DNA of 42,483 nt from Desulfobacula sp. GTDB lineage: Bacteria > Desulfobacterota > Desulfobacteria > Desulfobacterales > Desulfobacteraceae. The DNA lies in assembly GCA_020048635.1 (NCBI GenBank), contig JAIFMF010000192.1, forward strand, positions 1-42,483, in the 5' to 3' direction. Of the stretch, positions 1 through 9,454 are shown piece after piece. Numbering within the stretch: position 1 is the stretch's first letter; every line of letters begins with the position of its first letter. The notes under the pieces are model-generated. The model was not told where the DNA came from, did not search any database, and saw only the letters and a list, made by a program, of their open reading frames with translations. A program made the position numbers and the translations under genes.

Positions 1-287
1 TTTTAATTTCATTGTTAATCAGTGATGAATTTCACTATACAAGAAAGAGGATAATAAAATCAATCAAAATCCCATTCAACTTGATTGGAGAAAAAGAAGA
101 TGATATCCATCCTGCTATGGTGTGGACTTTGTCGATGATTTCTCTCTCCCAATGCAGGATTTAAAGGTCCGGACTATTATTAAAAGGGCTCAGCCCACAC
201 AGAATTTGAGCACCGCTATATATGGTATGCCAGGTTTTTCTGAGTGAACATTGTCGTTCAATTATATGAGACAAGGGCGTCATGGCT
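1..287. other. No recognisable gene; left flank of the ABC-F remnant
   Basis: I see no open frame with a convincing start, ribosome site or recognisable motif here, and no strong hairpin. Two short frames, about 40 and 48 codons, run toward the right on the plus strand and end at separate stops. They could be remains of a broken gene, but I cannot identify either. The stretch ends where ABC-F similarity begins. Confidence 0.4.
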
Positions 288-640
288 GGTCATATTGCCA
301 TGATCGATTTCAAAAACCCGGCCCACCAGGTAGCGCAGAAAATACCGGTCATGGCTGAGACCAGGACGAGGGTACCGGCGAACCCTTTTAAAATATCCAG
401 AAGGACTTCTCTTGACTGGATATCCAGATGGTTGGTGGGTTCGTCCAGGATCAGGAAATTTAAGAGCTGACTTAGGAGGGTAGCCAGCACTAGACGGCTT
501 TTTTCCCCGCCGGAAAGCTGCTCGATCCGTTTTTCCACCTCATCCCCGGTGAAGAGAAAGGCGGCGCACAGGTTTCGGATGACGCCGGTGGTTTGCCAGG
601 AGCTTGAAATCCGCAATCAGCCAGTTTTCCAGCCAGATAA
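288..640 (-). pseudogene. Decayed ABC-F ATPase fragment in three collinear blocks
   Basis: This is a broken paralogue of the intact ABC-F gene at 1946-3580. Block one (288 to about 587) matches intact positions about 2009-2315 and encodes the second ABC signature LSGGEKSR and the Walker B region LILDEPTNHLD. A 2-base insertion near 360 shifts the frame just after LVLVS, so the C-terminal tail is lost. Block two (about 586-604) matches 2793-2811, and block three (603-640) matches 2954-2991. The gene order is kept, so two internal stretches were deleted. Identity by eye is roughly six bases in seven, so this is not a recent copy. No N-terminal half is visible beyond 640. Confidence 0.9.
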
Positions 641-1771
641 CTGTCCCGGAGGGCAGACGAAAATCCCTTTTCCGATTTCATAGGATTCGTCCACAGGGGC
701 AATTACCCAGGCGGATTCAGGTTTCAGGAAATCGATTAATTCATGGAATCCGCGGGAAGGTTTGGGTGCTTTTGAAAGTTTGCATTCAAAAACCCGACGC
801 TGCCCGGCCCGCTCCAAGACCAGATCGATTTCAGCCCCGTTGGAAGTCCGCAGAAAAGAAGGTCGCCAGCGGTCATGCTGCGCTATGATATTTTCCAGGG
901 CAAAGCCTTCCCAGGATGCGCCTGCAACAGGATTGGCCAGGAGATAATCATAGGTTTCAATTTCAAGAAACGTGTGAAGGATGCCACTATCCCGCAGATA
1001 GAGTTTCGGAGATTTGATCAGCCGCTTTTTCAAGTTTGCTTCCAATGGCGGCAAAAGGCGAACCATATAGGTCTGCTCCAGAACGGCAAGGTATTTTTTC
1101 AGTGTAGGGATAGAGAGATCGGCCGCGGCTGCCAATTTCTGATAATTCACCGTTTGTCCATGATAGTGGGCCAGGAGCAGCCATAACCGTTCCATCACTG
1201 GAATCGGGATATTAAGCCCCAGGCCGGGAATATCCCGCTCCATGAATGTCCGGATAAAATTAAGGCGCCAGTCAAAACTATCTGAATCATTTCCCGCGAG
1301 AAGGCTTTCAGGGAATCCCCCACGGAGCCAGAGACTGGACCAGGACGAGACATGGGAAATTTCTTTCAGCAAAAAAGGGGTGAGATCGGTATAAGCAATA
1401 CGGCCAGCAAGAGATTCAGTGGATTGGCGAATCAGGTCACGGGAGGCAGACCCCAGAATTAAAAACCTGCCGGGTCTTCGGTCTTTATCGATTTCCGAAC
1501 GAAGCACGGAAAAAAACTCGGGCATGAGCTGGATCTCATCAAGACAGATCAATTTGTCGCGGTAATGATCAAAAAAAAGTTCAGGTTCTGTTAGCTTATT
1601 TCGATCCACCCGATCCTGGAGATCCAGATAGACGGAAGGGCTATCTCTAAGCAGCATTTTTGCGGTTGTAGACTTTCCGCATTGCCGGGGGCCAAGAATG
1701 GCCACAACAGGCGAACGGCCCAGAGCCTGACGCAGTTCTATTTCAACAGCTCTTTGAATATATCCATGCAT
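617..1771 (-). CDS. AAA-family ATPase with C-terminal DUF4143 domain
   Basis: This is a 384-residue protein of the AAA_14 plus DUF4143 family, often scattered in accessory regions and of poorly known function. The Walker A motif is GPRQCGKST near residue 27 and the Walker B-like motif is LICLDEIQ. The C-terminal half ends in a nuclease-like GAEIDLVLE...VFECKLS pattern, typical of the restriction-endonuclease-like fold in this family. A GAGG ribosome site lies 8 bases before the ATG. The last seven or so residues and the stop are read from the ABC-F remnant in another frame, so the native C-terminus was probably replaced. An 11-bp inverted repeat overlaps the start codon. I infer arrival by recombination into an ABC-F copy. 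Confidence 0.88.
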   Translation of the reverse strand: MHGYIQRAVEIELRQALGRSPVVAILGPRQCGKSTTAKMLLRDSPSVYLDLQDRVDRNKLTEPELFFDHYRDKLICLDEIQLMPEFFSVLRSEIDKDRRPGRFLILGSASRDLIRQSTESLAGRIAYTDLTPFLLKEISHVSSWSSLWLRGGFPESLLAGNDSDSFDWRLNFIRTFMERDIPGLGLNIPIPVMERLWLLLAHYHGQTVNYQKLAAAADLSIPTLKKYLAVLEQTYMVRLLPPLEANLKKRLIKSPKLYLRDSGILHTFLEIETYDYLLANPVAGASWEGFALENIIAQHDRWRPSFLRTSNGAEIDLVLERAGQRRVFECKLSKAPKPSRGFHELIDFLKPESAWVIAPVDESYEIGKGIFVCPPGQLSGWKTG

Positions 1772-1805
1772 ATCGATAACCTCATTTAGTAATTTGCATG
1801 GATAT
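1760..1805. repeat. Perfect 11-bp inverted repeat over the ATPase start
   Basis: The arms are atatccatgca (1760-1770) and tgcatggatat (1795-1805), with 24 bases between them. The left arm overlaps the ATG of the ATPase gene and the gap covers its ribosome site. It could be an operator for self-repression, a hairpin hiding the ribosome site, or a trace of the insertion that brought the gene. The sequence alone does not decide between these. Confidence 0.6.
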
Positions 1806-1945
1806 TATCAAGGAGGTATGGTCATTGTCAAACTTTTCCGTGGGTTAGCAGGCTAAGGCAAAAAAAAAATTCAAGCGTTTGAATCAGCTTGGAAATCTGA
1901 ATAGCCGTAAAGCAATTCAGGGATAATAGTGAATTCCAACCTATC

Positions 1946-3580
1946 TTAAATCGCCCGGTGATCCCGTCCGGTTTTGGACAGGTAGTATTCATAGTCGCCT
2001 TTATAGTCGGTCATTTTTCCATGGTCGATTTCAAAGACCCGGCCCACAAGGCTGCGCAGAAAATACCGGTCATGGCTGACCAGCACAAGAGTGCCGGAGA
2101 ACTCTTTCAAAATCTGCAAAAGGACTTCTCTTGACTGGATATCCAGGTGGTTGGTGGGCTCGTCCAGAATCAGAAAATTTAAGGGCCGACCCAGGAGGGT
2201 TGCCAGCACCAGGCGGCTTTTCTCTCCGCCGGAAAGCTGTTCGATTCGTTTTTCCACCTCATCCCCGGTGAAAAGAAAGGCGGCGCATAGGTTCCGGATA
2301 ACGCCGATGTTGCTGAGGGGAAGGACATCCTGGATCGTATCAAACACTGTTTTTTTCGGATCCAGGATATCCATGGCATGCTGGCTGAAATACCCGATGG
2401 TGACATTGGCCCCGATTTTTACACTGCCTTCGGTGGGGTCTGTGTTTCCGGAGAGAACCTTGAGAAAAGTGGATTTTCCCGCGCCGTTGACCCCGACCAC
2501 GGCAATTTTATCCTGGCGGGTGATAAGTCCGGATACTCCTGAAAAAACGGCCTTTGACCCCATGTCTTCTGTTTCCCAGGTTTTCCCGAGATTTTCCAGA
2601 AGCACCACATCATCCCCGGACCGGGGGAGTTCGGAAAACTGAAACCGGATCACCTGCTGATAGGCCGGTATTTCAATCCGCTCAATTTTTTCAATCTTTT
2701 TGATCCTGGACTGAACCTGGGCCGCATGGGAGGCCCTTGCCTTGAACCGGGCAATAAAATCCTCCTCCTTGGCCAGCATTTCCTGCTGGCGACGGTGGCT
2801 TGCCAGGAGCTGGGTCATGCGGATTTCCCTTTCTCTGACATAAAAATCATAATTCCCGCCATAGGCGGTGACGGCCGCATTGGCCACTTCAACAATCCGT
2901 GAGACCACCCGGTTCATGAAATCATGATCATGACAGGTCATGAGCAAGGCACCCTTGAAATCCGTAATCAGCCAGTTCTCCAGCCAGATAATGGATTCCA
3001 TGTCCAGATGGTTGGTGGGCTCATCTAAAAGCAGGACATTGGGGTTGATGGTCAGGATCTTTGCCAGGGCAATCCGCATCTTCCATCCGCCACTGAAGGA
3101 TGACACCGGCCGGACATAATCGGCAGGTCCGATCCCGAGCCCTGTGAGAACGGTCTGGGCCCGTGTTTCAAGATCATACCCACCCCGGCTTTCAAATTCT
3201 TCGGCCGCTTCACCGTATTGTTCCAGAAGAACGGTCAGGGCATTCTCATCCATGGGTTCAGCCATGGCCGCTTCCATCTCCTTCATCTTTTCACCCAACG
3301 TCACCAGGTCCGATGCTGCGGACATGACCTCTGAAAGGACTGATCCACCGGACATCTCGCCCACATCCTGGGAAAAATAGCCGATTTTTACTTTTTTTGA
3401 AAACGAGATCTCCCCGCCGTCCGGTTCTTCTTCACCGGTAATGAACCGAAAAATGGTTGTCTTGCCCGTGCCGTTGGCTCCCACAAGACCTGTTCTTGTG
3501 CCGGGCAGGATCTGGAGGCTCGCATTTTTAAAAAGCATCCGGGACCCGTGCTGCTTTGATATATTGGTCAGGTGAATCAT
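1946..3580 (-). CDS. ABC-F family ATPase, YdiF/YheS-like
   Basis: This is a 544-residue soluble protein with two ATP-binding cassettes and no membrane segments. ABC-F proteins bind the ribosome E site and act in translation or antibiotic protection; which role applies here is unknown. Cassette one has GANGTGKTT, FSGGWKMR and LLLDEPTNHLD. Cassette two has GVNGAGKST, LSGGEKSR and LILDEPTNHLD. A basic, helical linker rich in K, R and E lies between them. I chose the ATG at 3580 (MIHLTN) because a GGGAG site sits just upstream. A longer frame open to 3796 would overlap the divergent tag gene and adds no domain. A decayed paralogue lies about 1.3 kb downstream. Confidence 0.93.
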   Translation of the reverse strand: MIHLTNISKQHGSRMLFKNASLQILPGTRTGLVGANGTGKTTIFRFITGEEEPDGGEISFSKKVKIGYFSQDVGEMSGGSVLSEVMSAASDLVTLGEKMKEMEAAMAEPMDENALTVLLEQYGEAAEEFESRGGYDLETRAQTVLTGLGIGPADYVRPVSSFSGGWKMRIALAKILTINPNVLLLDEPTNHLDMESIIWLENWLITDFKGALLMTCHDHDFMNRVVSRIVEVANAAVTAYGGNYDFYVREREIRMTQLLASHRRQQEMLAKEEDFIARFKARASHAAQVQSRIKKIEKIERIEIPAYQQVIRFQFSELPRSGDDVVLLENLGKTWETEDMGSKAVFSGVSGLITRQDKIAVVGVNGAGKSTFLKVLSGNTDPTEGSVKIGANVTIGYFSQHAMDILDPKKTVFDTIQDVLPLSNIGVIRNLCAAFLFTGDEVEKRIEQLSGGEKSRLVLATLLGRPLNFLILDEPTNHLDIQSREVLLQILKEFSGTLVLVSHDRYFLRSLVGRVFEIDHGKMTDYKGDYEYYLSKTGRDHRAI

Positions 3581-3598
3581 TCTTGTGCTCCCAAAAAA

Positions 3599-3614
3599 AT
3601 GGTAAAAATACCAT
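3599..3614. repeat. 16-bp palindrome in the ABC-F leader
   Basis: ATGGTA and TACCAT flank AAAA, giving a perfect 6-bp inverted repeat 18 bases upstream of the ABC-F start codon. It could be an operator or a small RNA hairpin near the ribosome site. Chance occurrence is also plausible at this size. Confidence 0.35.
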
Positions 3615-3656
3615 ATCATTCGATCCTGTGGCAAGAAAAGAATCAGAACACCGGGG

Positions 3657-3685
3657 TTGATAAAACCTGTCCGACATATTATACC
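3657..3685 (+). promoter_or_regulatory. Sigma-70-type promoter for tag
   Basis: A TTGATA -35 box (3657-3662) and a TATACC -10 box (3680-3685) are 17 bases apart. Transcription would begin about 25 bases before the tag start codon, and an AAAGGAGG ribosome site at about 3705-3712 follows. This fits the short divergent gap between the ABC-F gene and tag. Confidence 0.5.
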
Positions 3686-3718
3686 GGATTCAGAATACAG
3701 ACAAAAAGGAGGATTGTT

Positions 3719-4282
3719 ATGGAACGATGCGGCTGGGCAACAAAAGATCCTGATTATATCCAATACCATGATGAAGAATGGGGTGTCCCGGTTCATGATG
3801 ATCAGAAACTATTTGAATTCCTTATCCTGGAAGGGGCCCAGGCCGGGCTCTCCTGGCTCACCATCCTGAAGCGGCGGCAAGGGTATGAAAAAGCATTTTC
3901 AGGCTTTAATGTCCAAAAGGTCGCGGGTTTTACCCCGGAAAAAATCGAAGACCTCCTTCTTGATCCCGGCATCATCCGCAACCGGCTTAAAGTCAATGCT
4001 GCCGTGACCAATGCCCGTGCCTTCTTAAAGGTCCGAGAGGAGTTCGGTTCCTTTGACGCCTATTCCTTGCGGTTTGTGGATGGACAACAGAAGGTCAACA
4101 CTTTCAAGCATCTTAAAGATATCCCGGCAACCTCAAAAGAATCGGATGCGTTTTCCAGGGATCTCAAACAGCGGGGATTCAAATTTGTCGGGTCCACTAT
4201 CATCTATGCCCATATGCAGGCCGTGGGCATGGTCAATGATCATCTGGTCTCCTGTTTCAGATACCGGGAGGTCATGGAATGA
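3719..4282 (+). CDS. tag: DNA-3-methyladenine glycosylase I
   Basis: Tag removes 3-methyladenine from alkylated DNA, the first step of base excision repair. The protein is 187 residues, the family's usual length. The opening MERCGW and the YHDEEWG motif give Cys4 and His17, and NDHLVSC near the end supplies the other His and Cys of the zinc site known from E. coli Tag. An AAAGGAGG site before the ATG at 3719 fixes the start; the frame is open further upstream to 3572 but without support. The stop overlaps the next start by ATGA, so the DUF2804 gene is probably translated in tandem. Confidence 0.97.
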   Translation: MERCGWATKDPDYIQYHDEEWGVPVHDDQKLFEFLILEGAQAGLSWLTILKRRQGYEKAFSGFNVQKVAGFTPEKIEDLLLDPGIIRNRLKVNAAVTNARAFLKVREEFGSFDAYSLRFVDGQQKVNTFKHLKDIPATSKESDAFSRDLKQRGFKFVGSTIIYAHMQAVGMVNDHLVSCFRYREVME

Positions 4283-5304
4283 CGGAAAAGGAAAAGGCAA
4301 CCGGGCCGGGCAACACTTTTCCGGGCCGACAGTGGTCCGGCAGGTTTAATCATAAGGATACAAAGGATCTGTTACAGCTAAACCCTTCTTTTTTCTCCCT
4401 TGACCGGATCAGGGAAAAATGCTGGTGCTATATGGGGATCATCCATCCGGACATCATCTTCGGTTGCGCCGTCATCCATCTCGGGTATATTGCAAGCGCT
4501 TTTGTGTTCGGGTTTGACCGCAGGGAAAAAAGGATGATTGAGCACGCCCCGGTTTTCTTCCCCTTGGGCCAGGCCGTATTTGACCGGAATCCGGAAACCG
4601 GCATCACTTCCTATCAAAGCCTCCGGGGACGGCTCTGCCTTACCCATGATCAGACCATTACCGGCAAAAAAACCATCTCAGCCGATTTTTTTCTGCCGGG
4701 CCGGTCAATCAAAACGGATATTGAGGTCTTCGACCCAGAGGGAGGTCTTTTCCCCATGCATTTTCTTACGCCCATGGAAAATGGAAGGCTTGCCTTCACC
4801 ACCAAAGCTGCCGGATTAAAAGCAAAAGGGAAAATTGTTTTAAACCGGAAATCCTTTGATCTTGATCCTGAAACCACCTTTGCCATATTTGACTGGACCA
4901 ACGGTTTTTACCCCCGGCACACCTCCTGGAACTGGGCCTGCGGCGCAGGAACAGCTCATGACGGAACACCCGTCGGGTTTAATTTTTCATCCGGCGTCTA
5001 TGAAAGCGGAGTCCTGGAAAATACCGTATGGATAAACGGGAAACCCGAACCAACAGGTGAGATTCTTTTTACCTATGATTCCCGGAGCCCGCATCTTCCC
5101 TGGCTGATCCAAAGCCGGGACGGCTCTATCAACCTTATCTTCACACCCGAAGGCATTCGTCGGGCCCATGACGATCTTTTCATCATCAAAAGCTATTTTA
5201 TTCAACCCTGCGGTTCTTTTGAAGGCTCCATCAAAACAGGCACTTCCCTTATCCGTTTTTCCAATCTGGGCGGAGTGGCGGAAGAACATCATGCGACATG
5301 GTAA
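4279..5304 (+). CDS. DUF2804 family protein
   Basis: This is a 341-residue protein of a family without an assigned function. The stretch DWTNGFYPRHTSWNWACG, about two thirds along, is the family's characteristic conserved core, rich in aromatic residues. The composition suggests a mostly beta-strand soluble protein; I see no signal peptide or membrane segment. The gene starts inside the tag stop codon (ATGA). That suggests co-expression with DNA repair, but operon overlap alone does not establish a shared role. About 115 bases without a strong terminator separate it from the next gene. Confidence 0.85.
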   Translation: MTEKEKATGPGNTFPGRQWSGRFNHKDTKDLLQLNPSFFSLDRIREKCWCYMGIIHPDIIFGCAVIHLGYIASAFVFGFDRREKRMIEHAPVFFPLGQAVFDRNPETGITSYQSLRGRLCLTHDQTITGKKTISADFFLPGRSIKTDIEVFDPEGGLFPMHFLTPMENGRLAFTTKAAGLKAKGKIVLNRKSFDLDPETTFAIFDWTNGFYPRHTSWNWACGAGTAHDGTPVGFNFSSGVYESGVLENTVWINGKPEPTGEILFTYDSRSPHLPWLIQSRDGSINLIFTPEGIRRAHDDLFIIKSYFIQPCGSFEGSIKTGTSLIRFSNLGGVAEEHHATW

Positions 5305-5420
5305 ACCATTGGCAGAAGAGGAATAATCTGTCAGATTGGACTTTTATTTTGATTGGAAGTATGCAAGACTGAGCAAAAAAAGGCCAGTTTGTTTCACTTT
5401 AATATGTCAGGGATAACGGG

Positions 5421-6986
5421 ATGCTGCTTGTAACTGCAAATGAAATGCAGGAGATGGATCAAAAAACCATCCATGCCTTTGGTATTCCAGGGCTCGTGCT
5501 CATGGAAAATGCCGGGAGAGGGGCTGTTGAAGCCCTGCTTTCAAAAATCAACACCCGGGATATAAAAAAAATTGCCGTCATGGCAGGCCGAGGCAATAAC
5601 GGCGGGGACGGATTTGTCATGGCCCGGTATCTGATGGAAAAAGGATTCATCCTCACTGCTTTTCTGCTGGCTTCAAAGGAAACCGTAAAAGGCGATGCAA
5701 AGGTTAATCTTCAGCTTTTTGAAACCCTCTGTGGCCATTCCCCAGGTTCTATCCTTGTTGAAATCAAAAATGAAGCAGAGTTAAATGCCAACAGAACCCG
5801 GATTCTTCATCATGATCTGTTTATTGACGCCATCCTGGGAACCGGTCTGAATGCAGACTTAAGAGGCGTGATCAAAGATGCTGTCGAATTGATGAATTCA
5901 AGTGGAAAACCCATCTTCTCGGTGGATATCCCATCAGGTCTCAACTCGGATACGGGAAAGCCCATGGGCACGTCTGTCAAGGCCTTTGCCACCGCCACCT
6001 TTGCCTTTGCCAAAGCAGGACACATCCTTTATCCCGGAAAACTCCATACCGGAGAGCTTTCCATCATTGACATCGGCATCCCAAAATTTATTGCTGAAGA
6101 AAAAAAGAGTCAGCTCAGCCTTATTGAACGACAGGACATTGCCTCGTATTTCCCGCCAAGAGAGTTTAACAGCCATAAAGGCAGCTTCGGACATCTCCTT
6201 GTCATTGCCGGGTCCACCGGAAAAACCGGTGCCGCAGCCCTTTGTACCAATGCAGCCATGCGATGCGGAACCGGTCTTGTGACCCTGGGGGTTGCCGAAA
6301 GCCTCAATCCGATCATAGAAGGCCTTATCCTGGAACCTATGACCCATCCTTTACCGGAAAAAGAAAAAGGCTTCCTGTCTGAAAATTGTCTTAAGGATAT
6401 CATAGACCTTCTGAAAGGCAAACAAGCCCTGGCCCTCGGTCCTGGCCTTGGGACACAAGAAGGTACAAAAAAACTGGTACTGGGTCTTATCAAGCAAAGC
6501 CCTGTGCCCCTGGTTCTGGATGCGGATGCCGTCAACTGCATTGGAGAAAACCCAGGAGTTCTGAAAAAGAAAACCAGTCCCGCCATCCTGACCCCGCATC
6601 CCGGGGAAATGGCAAGGCTTTGCAATCTTTCAACTCAAGATGTCCAGGTGGAAAGGATTGGTATAGCCCGAAAGTTTGCCTCAGAATTCGATGTGATCCT
6701 GGTTCTGAAAGGAGCCCAGACCGTCATCGCCCTGCCGGATGGAAAAGCCTTTATCAATCCCACGGGCAACCCCGGCATGGCCTCCGGCGGCATGGGAGAC
6801 GTGCTCACCGGTATGATCGCCGGTTTTCTGGCCCAGGGCTTTTCCCCTGAAGCAGCAAGCCTTTCCGGGGTCTATAGCCATGGCCTTTGCGCAGACATCC
6901 TGTCAAAAGAAATGGGGGCATTCGGCTTTCTGGCAGAAGACATGGTCCGCGCTATCCCAAAAACCATTTTTCAGCATATCTTATGA
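5421..6986 (+). CDS. nnr: Bifunctional NAD(P)H-hydrate repair enzyme (epimerase and dehydratase)
   Basis: This 521-residue protein repairs hydrated NADH and NADPH. The N-terminal half is the epimerase (YjeF_N fold) with [17 protein letters not shown] and [12 protein letters not shown]. The C-terminal half, from about residue 235, is the ADP-dependent dehydratase of the ribokinase-like fold, with [11 protein letters not shown] and the nucleotide-binding loop [15 protein letters not shown]. Full length and both active-site loops are present, so both activities should be intact. Its stop overlaps the tsaE start by ATGA, a pairing seen in many bacteria. A weak promoter-like pair (TTGGAC at 5336, TATGCA at 5360, 18 bases apart) lies upstream. 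Confidence 0.97.
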   Translation: MLLVTANEMQEMDQKTIHAFGIPGLVLMENAGRGAVEALLSKINTRDIKKIAVMAGRGNNGGDGFVMARYLMEKGFILTAFLLASKETVKGDAKVNLQLFETLCGHSPGSILVEIKNEAELNANRTRILHHDLFIDAILGTGLNADLRGVIKDAVELMNSSGKPIFSVDIPSGLNSDTGKPMGTSVKAFATATFAFAKAGHILYPGKLHTGELSIIDIGIPKFIAEEKKSQLSLIERQDIASYFPPREFNSHKGSFGHLLVIAGSTGKTGAAALCTNAAMRCGTGLVTLGVAESLNPIIEGLILEPMTHPLPEKEKGFLSENCLKDIIDLLKGKQALALGPGLGTQEGTKKLVLGLIKQSPVPLVLDADAVNCIGENPGVLKKKTSPAILTPHPGEMARLCNLSTQDVQVERIGIARKFASEFDVILVLKGAQTVIALPDGKAFINPTGNPGMASGGMGDVLTGMIAGFLAQGFSPEAASLSGVYSHGLCADILSKEMGAFGFLAEDMVRAIPKTIFQHIL

Positions 6987-7447
6987 AGCCCATAGCATCA
7001 AAAACCGCGGAAGAAACTCTTGCCCTGGGTGAAGCCATGGGCAGATTGATATCACAAGGCATGTCCATTGCTTTGAAAGGCGATCTCGGGGCTGGCAAAA
7101 CCACTTTTGTCAAAGGGCTTGCAAAGGGACTCGGCGTATCTGAAGAGTATTATATCACAAGCCCGACCTTCACCCTTATCAATGAGTATCCAGCCTCACC
7201 CTTCACCCTTTACCACCTTGATCTGTACCGGCTTTCATCGTCTGATGAACTTGAATATATCGGATTTGACGATATTATCGATGACAACCATGTAATTGTT
7301 GTGGAATGGCCGGAGATCCTTAAGGACATTTCCTTTGAATTTGATATTGAACTCCATTTTCAATTTGATGAACAATACAACAGACGCATATCTATTTTTG
7401 CCTCTGGACAACCCGGGATAAATCTGTTAAGCAAATTATTTTTATAA
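6983..7447 (+). CDS. tsaE: tRNA threonylcarbamoyladenosine biosynthesis ATPase TsaE
   Basis: TsaE is the ATPase that works with TsaB and TsaD to make t6A at position 37 of ANN-decoding tRNAs. The protein is 154 residues, with Walker [10 protein letters not shown] near residue 32, the [11 protein letters not shown] segment that follows it in this family, and the YHLDLYRL and EWPE motifs. The start at 6983 is coupled to the stop of the nnr gene. The frame is open 32 codons further upstream, but that extension lies inside the upstream gene and has no family match that I recognise. Confidence 0.96.
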   Translation: MKPIASKTAEETLALGEAMGRLISQGMSIALKGDLGAGKTTFVKGLAKGLGVSEEYYITSPTFTLINEYPASPFTLYHLDLYRLSSSDELEYIGFDDIIDDNHVIVVEWPEILKDISFEFDIELHFQFDEQYNRRISIFASGQPGINLLSKLFL

Positions 7448-7479
7448 ATTTTAATAACTAATGATTCAGCGGAGTTATT

Positions 7480-8703
7480 ATGGCCATTAGAGTACAAAAA
7501 TACGGTGGAACCTCTGTCGCCGACATTGAACGCATCAACCGGGTGGCAGATCGGGTCAGCAAGGCCTATGACGAGGGAGACAAGGTGGTAGTCGTGCTCT
7601 CTGCCATGTCAGGTGTCACGGATACCCTCATTGCTCTTGCCCGGAAGGCCGCAGCAACACCTGATAAAAGAGAACTTGACGTCCTCCTTGCCACGGGTGA
7701 GCAAACCACGGCAGCCCTTCTTGCCATGATCCTCACATCAAGGGGATACCTGGCAAAATCTTTTCTAGGCTTCCAGGCAGGCATCAGAACCGACAAAACA
7801 TCGGGCAAGGCCAGAATCCTCGACATTGACGGGAAAAATATGTTGAACGCCATCCATGCCGGATATATTGCCGTTGTGGCAGGATTCCAGGGTGCGGATG
7901 AGGATGGAGACATCACAACCCTGGGCAGGGGGGGGTCCGATACATCGGCCGTAGCCATTGCATCCTCTTTGAAAGCCGATGTCTGTGAAATTTTTACGGA
8001 TGTGGACGGCGTCTATACCACGGACCCGAGGATCTGCGACAAAGCCCGTAAAATAAACCGCATCACCTATGAAGAAATGCTTGAAATGGCCATATTGGGT
8101 GCCAAAGTGCTTCAGATCCGATCCGTTGAATTTGCCAAAAAATATAATGTGCCCGTGCATGTCCGGTCATCATTTACTGAGGAGGAAGGAACAATGGTTG
8201 TCAATGAAACTACTGATATGGAAAGTGTGGTGGTATCCGGCATCACCTGTGATATGAATGAGGCCAGAATCACCCTGAAAAATGTCCCGGATCAGCCCGG
8301 AACCTCTGCAAAAATTTTCACTCCGCTGGCAGAAGCGGAAATCTGTGTGGACATGATTATTCAGAATACCCAGTCTAACGGCGACACTGACCTGACCTTT
8401 ACAGTGCCCAAAGACGATTTTGCCAGGGCAAAGGAAATCACTGCAAAAGTAGCCAAAGACATCGGGGCATCCGAAGTGGTGACGGCAGATGATATTGCCA
8501 AGGTTTCCGTCATCGGGCTTGGTATGAAAAGCCATTCCGGCGTCGCCGCCACCATGTTCCAGGCCCTGGCCAATGAAAATATCAATATCCGGCTCATCAG
8601 CACCTCTGAAATCCGGATCTCCTGCGTCATCCTGGCCAAATATGCCGAACTGGCCGTCAGAACCCTTCATACGGCGTTCGGTCTGGATAAGGAAAATCAA
8701 TAG
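7480..8703 (+). CDS. lysC: Aspartate kinase
   Basis: Aspartokinase phosphorylates aspartate, opening the lysine, threonine, methionine and diaminopimelate pathways. The 407-residue protein begins with [10 protein letters not shown] and carries GRGGSDTSA and [13 protein letters not shown], the substrate and ATP sites of the amino-acid kinase fold. Two ACT domains fill residues from about 265 to the end and should mediate feedback inhibition. A GCGGAG site precedes the ATG. Only 32 bases separate it from tsaE, so it is probably transcribed with nnr and tsaE. There is no room for a lysine riboswitch in that gap. Confidence 0.97.
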   Translation: MAIRVQKYGGTSVADIERINRVADRVSKAYDEGDKVVVVLSAMSGVTDTLIALARKAAATPDKRELDVLLATGEQTTAALLAMILTSRGYLAKSFLGFQAGIRTDKTSGKARILDIDGKNMLNAIHAGYIAVVAGFQGADEDGDITTLGRGGSDTSAVAIASSLKADVCEIFTDVDGVYTTDPRICDKARKINRITYEEMLEMAILGAKVLQIRSVEFAKKYNVPVHVRSSFTEEEGTMVVNETTDMESVVVSGITCDMNEARITLKNVPDQPGTSAKIFTPLAEAEICVDMIIQNTQSNGDTDLTFTVPKDDFARAKEITAKVAKDIGASEVVTADDIAKVSVIGLGMKSHSGVAATMFQALANENINIRLISTSEIRISCVILAKYAELAVRTLHTAFGLDKENQ

Positions 8704-8709
8704 AGAATA

Positions 8710-8741
8710 AAGACGCCTTTAAGATACTTTGAGGGCGTCTT
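8710..8741. terminator. Hairpin between convergent lysC and pyrF
   Basis: AAGACGCC (8710-8717) pairs perfectly with GGCGTCTT (8734-8741) around a 16-base loop that could extend the stem partly. It sits just after the lysC stop and covers the last codons of pyrF. A loose T-rich run follows on the plus strand. It probably ends transcription of lysC; function in the other direction is less certain. Confidence 0.5.
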
Positions 8742-9450
8742 CTATTTCTTTAATAACTTTCAGGGCCGCTCTGGCGGGATCCTCTGCATCCCGGATGGGG
8801 CGGCCGATCACAATGAGATCGCTTCCCATGGCAACGGCCTGACCCGGTGTGGTGATCCTTTTCTGGTCGTCGTTTTCAGTAAGCGACCAGGACGGCCTGA
8901 TCCCCGGCGTTACAGCAAGAAAACCCTTTCCAAACCGATGTTTGATCTCACCCACCTCCTGCCCTGAACAGACCACTCCGGCGCAACCGGCATCATGGGC
9001 CATCTTTGCCCGGTGAAGAACGAGACGGCGCGGGTCTTTGACAAATTCTTCCTTAAAACCCTGGGCCTCCACTGCGTCTGCATCATTATCCGTCAACAGG
9101 GTCACGCCGAGAACCCCGGTTTTCCCGTTGGCTCCCAGCACTGCCCTTTCAAGCATTTTCTGGGAAGAAGAACAATGCACCGTGATCAGATCCACGCCCA
9201 GTGCCGCAATCCTTTCCATGGCCCGTTGAACCGTTGCGGAAATATCGTGGAGCTTTAAGTCCAGAAATATTTTAGCTTGGCTCAGCTTTCTGATCCGCTC
9301 CACCACGGACGGTCCCTGATCAATAAAGAGCTCAAGGCCGATCTTGAACACGCCGACTTTTCCATCCAGTATCCTGACATAATCTTCAGCCTCTTTGACG
9401 GAAGAAAAATCCAGGGGAAAAACAATATAGTCTTTGCCGGTTTTTTGCAT
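8719..9450 (-). CDS. pyrF: Orotidine-5'-phosphate decarboxylase
   Basis: PyrF makes UMP from OMP, the last step of de novo pyrimidine synthesis. The 243-residue protein has the catalytic FLDLKLHDI motif with Asp64, Lys66 and Asp69, followed by VTPGIRPS and GRPI of the phosphate-binding loop. The ATG at 9450 (MQKTGKDY) has an AAAGGA site upstream. A longer frame, open to 9546, lies inside the upstream gene. Only four bases separate pyrF from the synthetase-GNAT gene, so the two are probably cotranscribed. Confidence 0.97.
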   Translation of the reverse strand: MQKTGKDYIVFPLDFSSVKEAEDYVRILDGKVGVFKIGLELFIDQGPSVVERIRKLSQAKIFLDLKLHDISATVQRAMERIAALGVDLITVHCSSSQKMLERAVLGANGKTGVLGVTLLTDNDADAVEAQGFKEEFVKDPRRLVLHRAKMAHDAGCAGVVCSGQEVGEIKHRFGKGFLAVTPGIRPSWSLTENDDQKRITTPGQAVAMGSDLIVIGRPIRDAEDPARAALKVIKEIEDALKVS

Positions 9451-9454
9451 GGTC

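Noticed and set aside
20..250. Two short plus-strand frames, possibly remains of a broken gene
   Set aside because: They have no recognisable motif, no ribosome site and different stops; the lengths are expected by chance.
2091..2642. Long antisense open frame opposite the ABC-F gene (183 codons)
   Set aside because: It is the shadow of a well-conserved coding frame on the other strand and has no family features of its own.
7448..7479. Lysine riboswitch before lysC
   Set aside because: The gap is only 32 bases, too short for the element, and tsaE lies immediately upstream.
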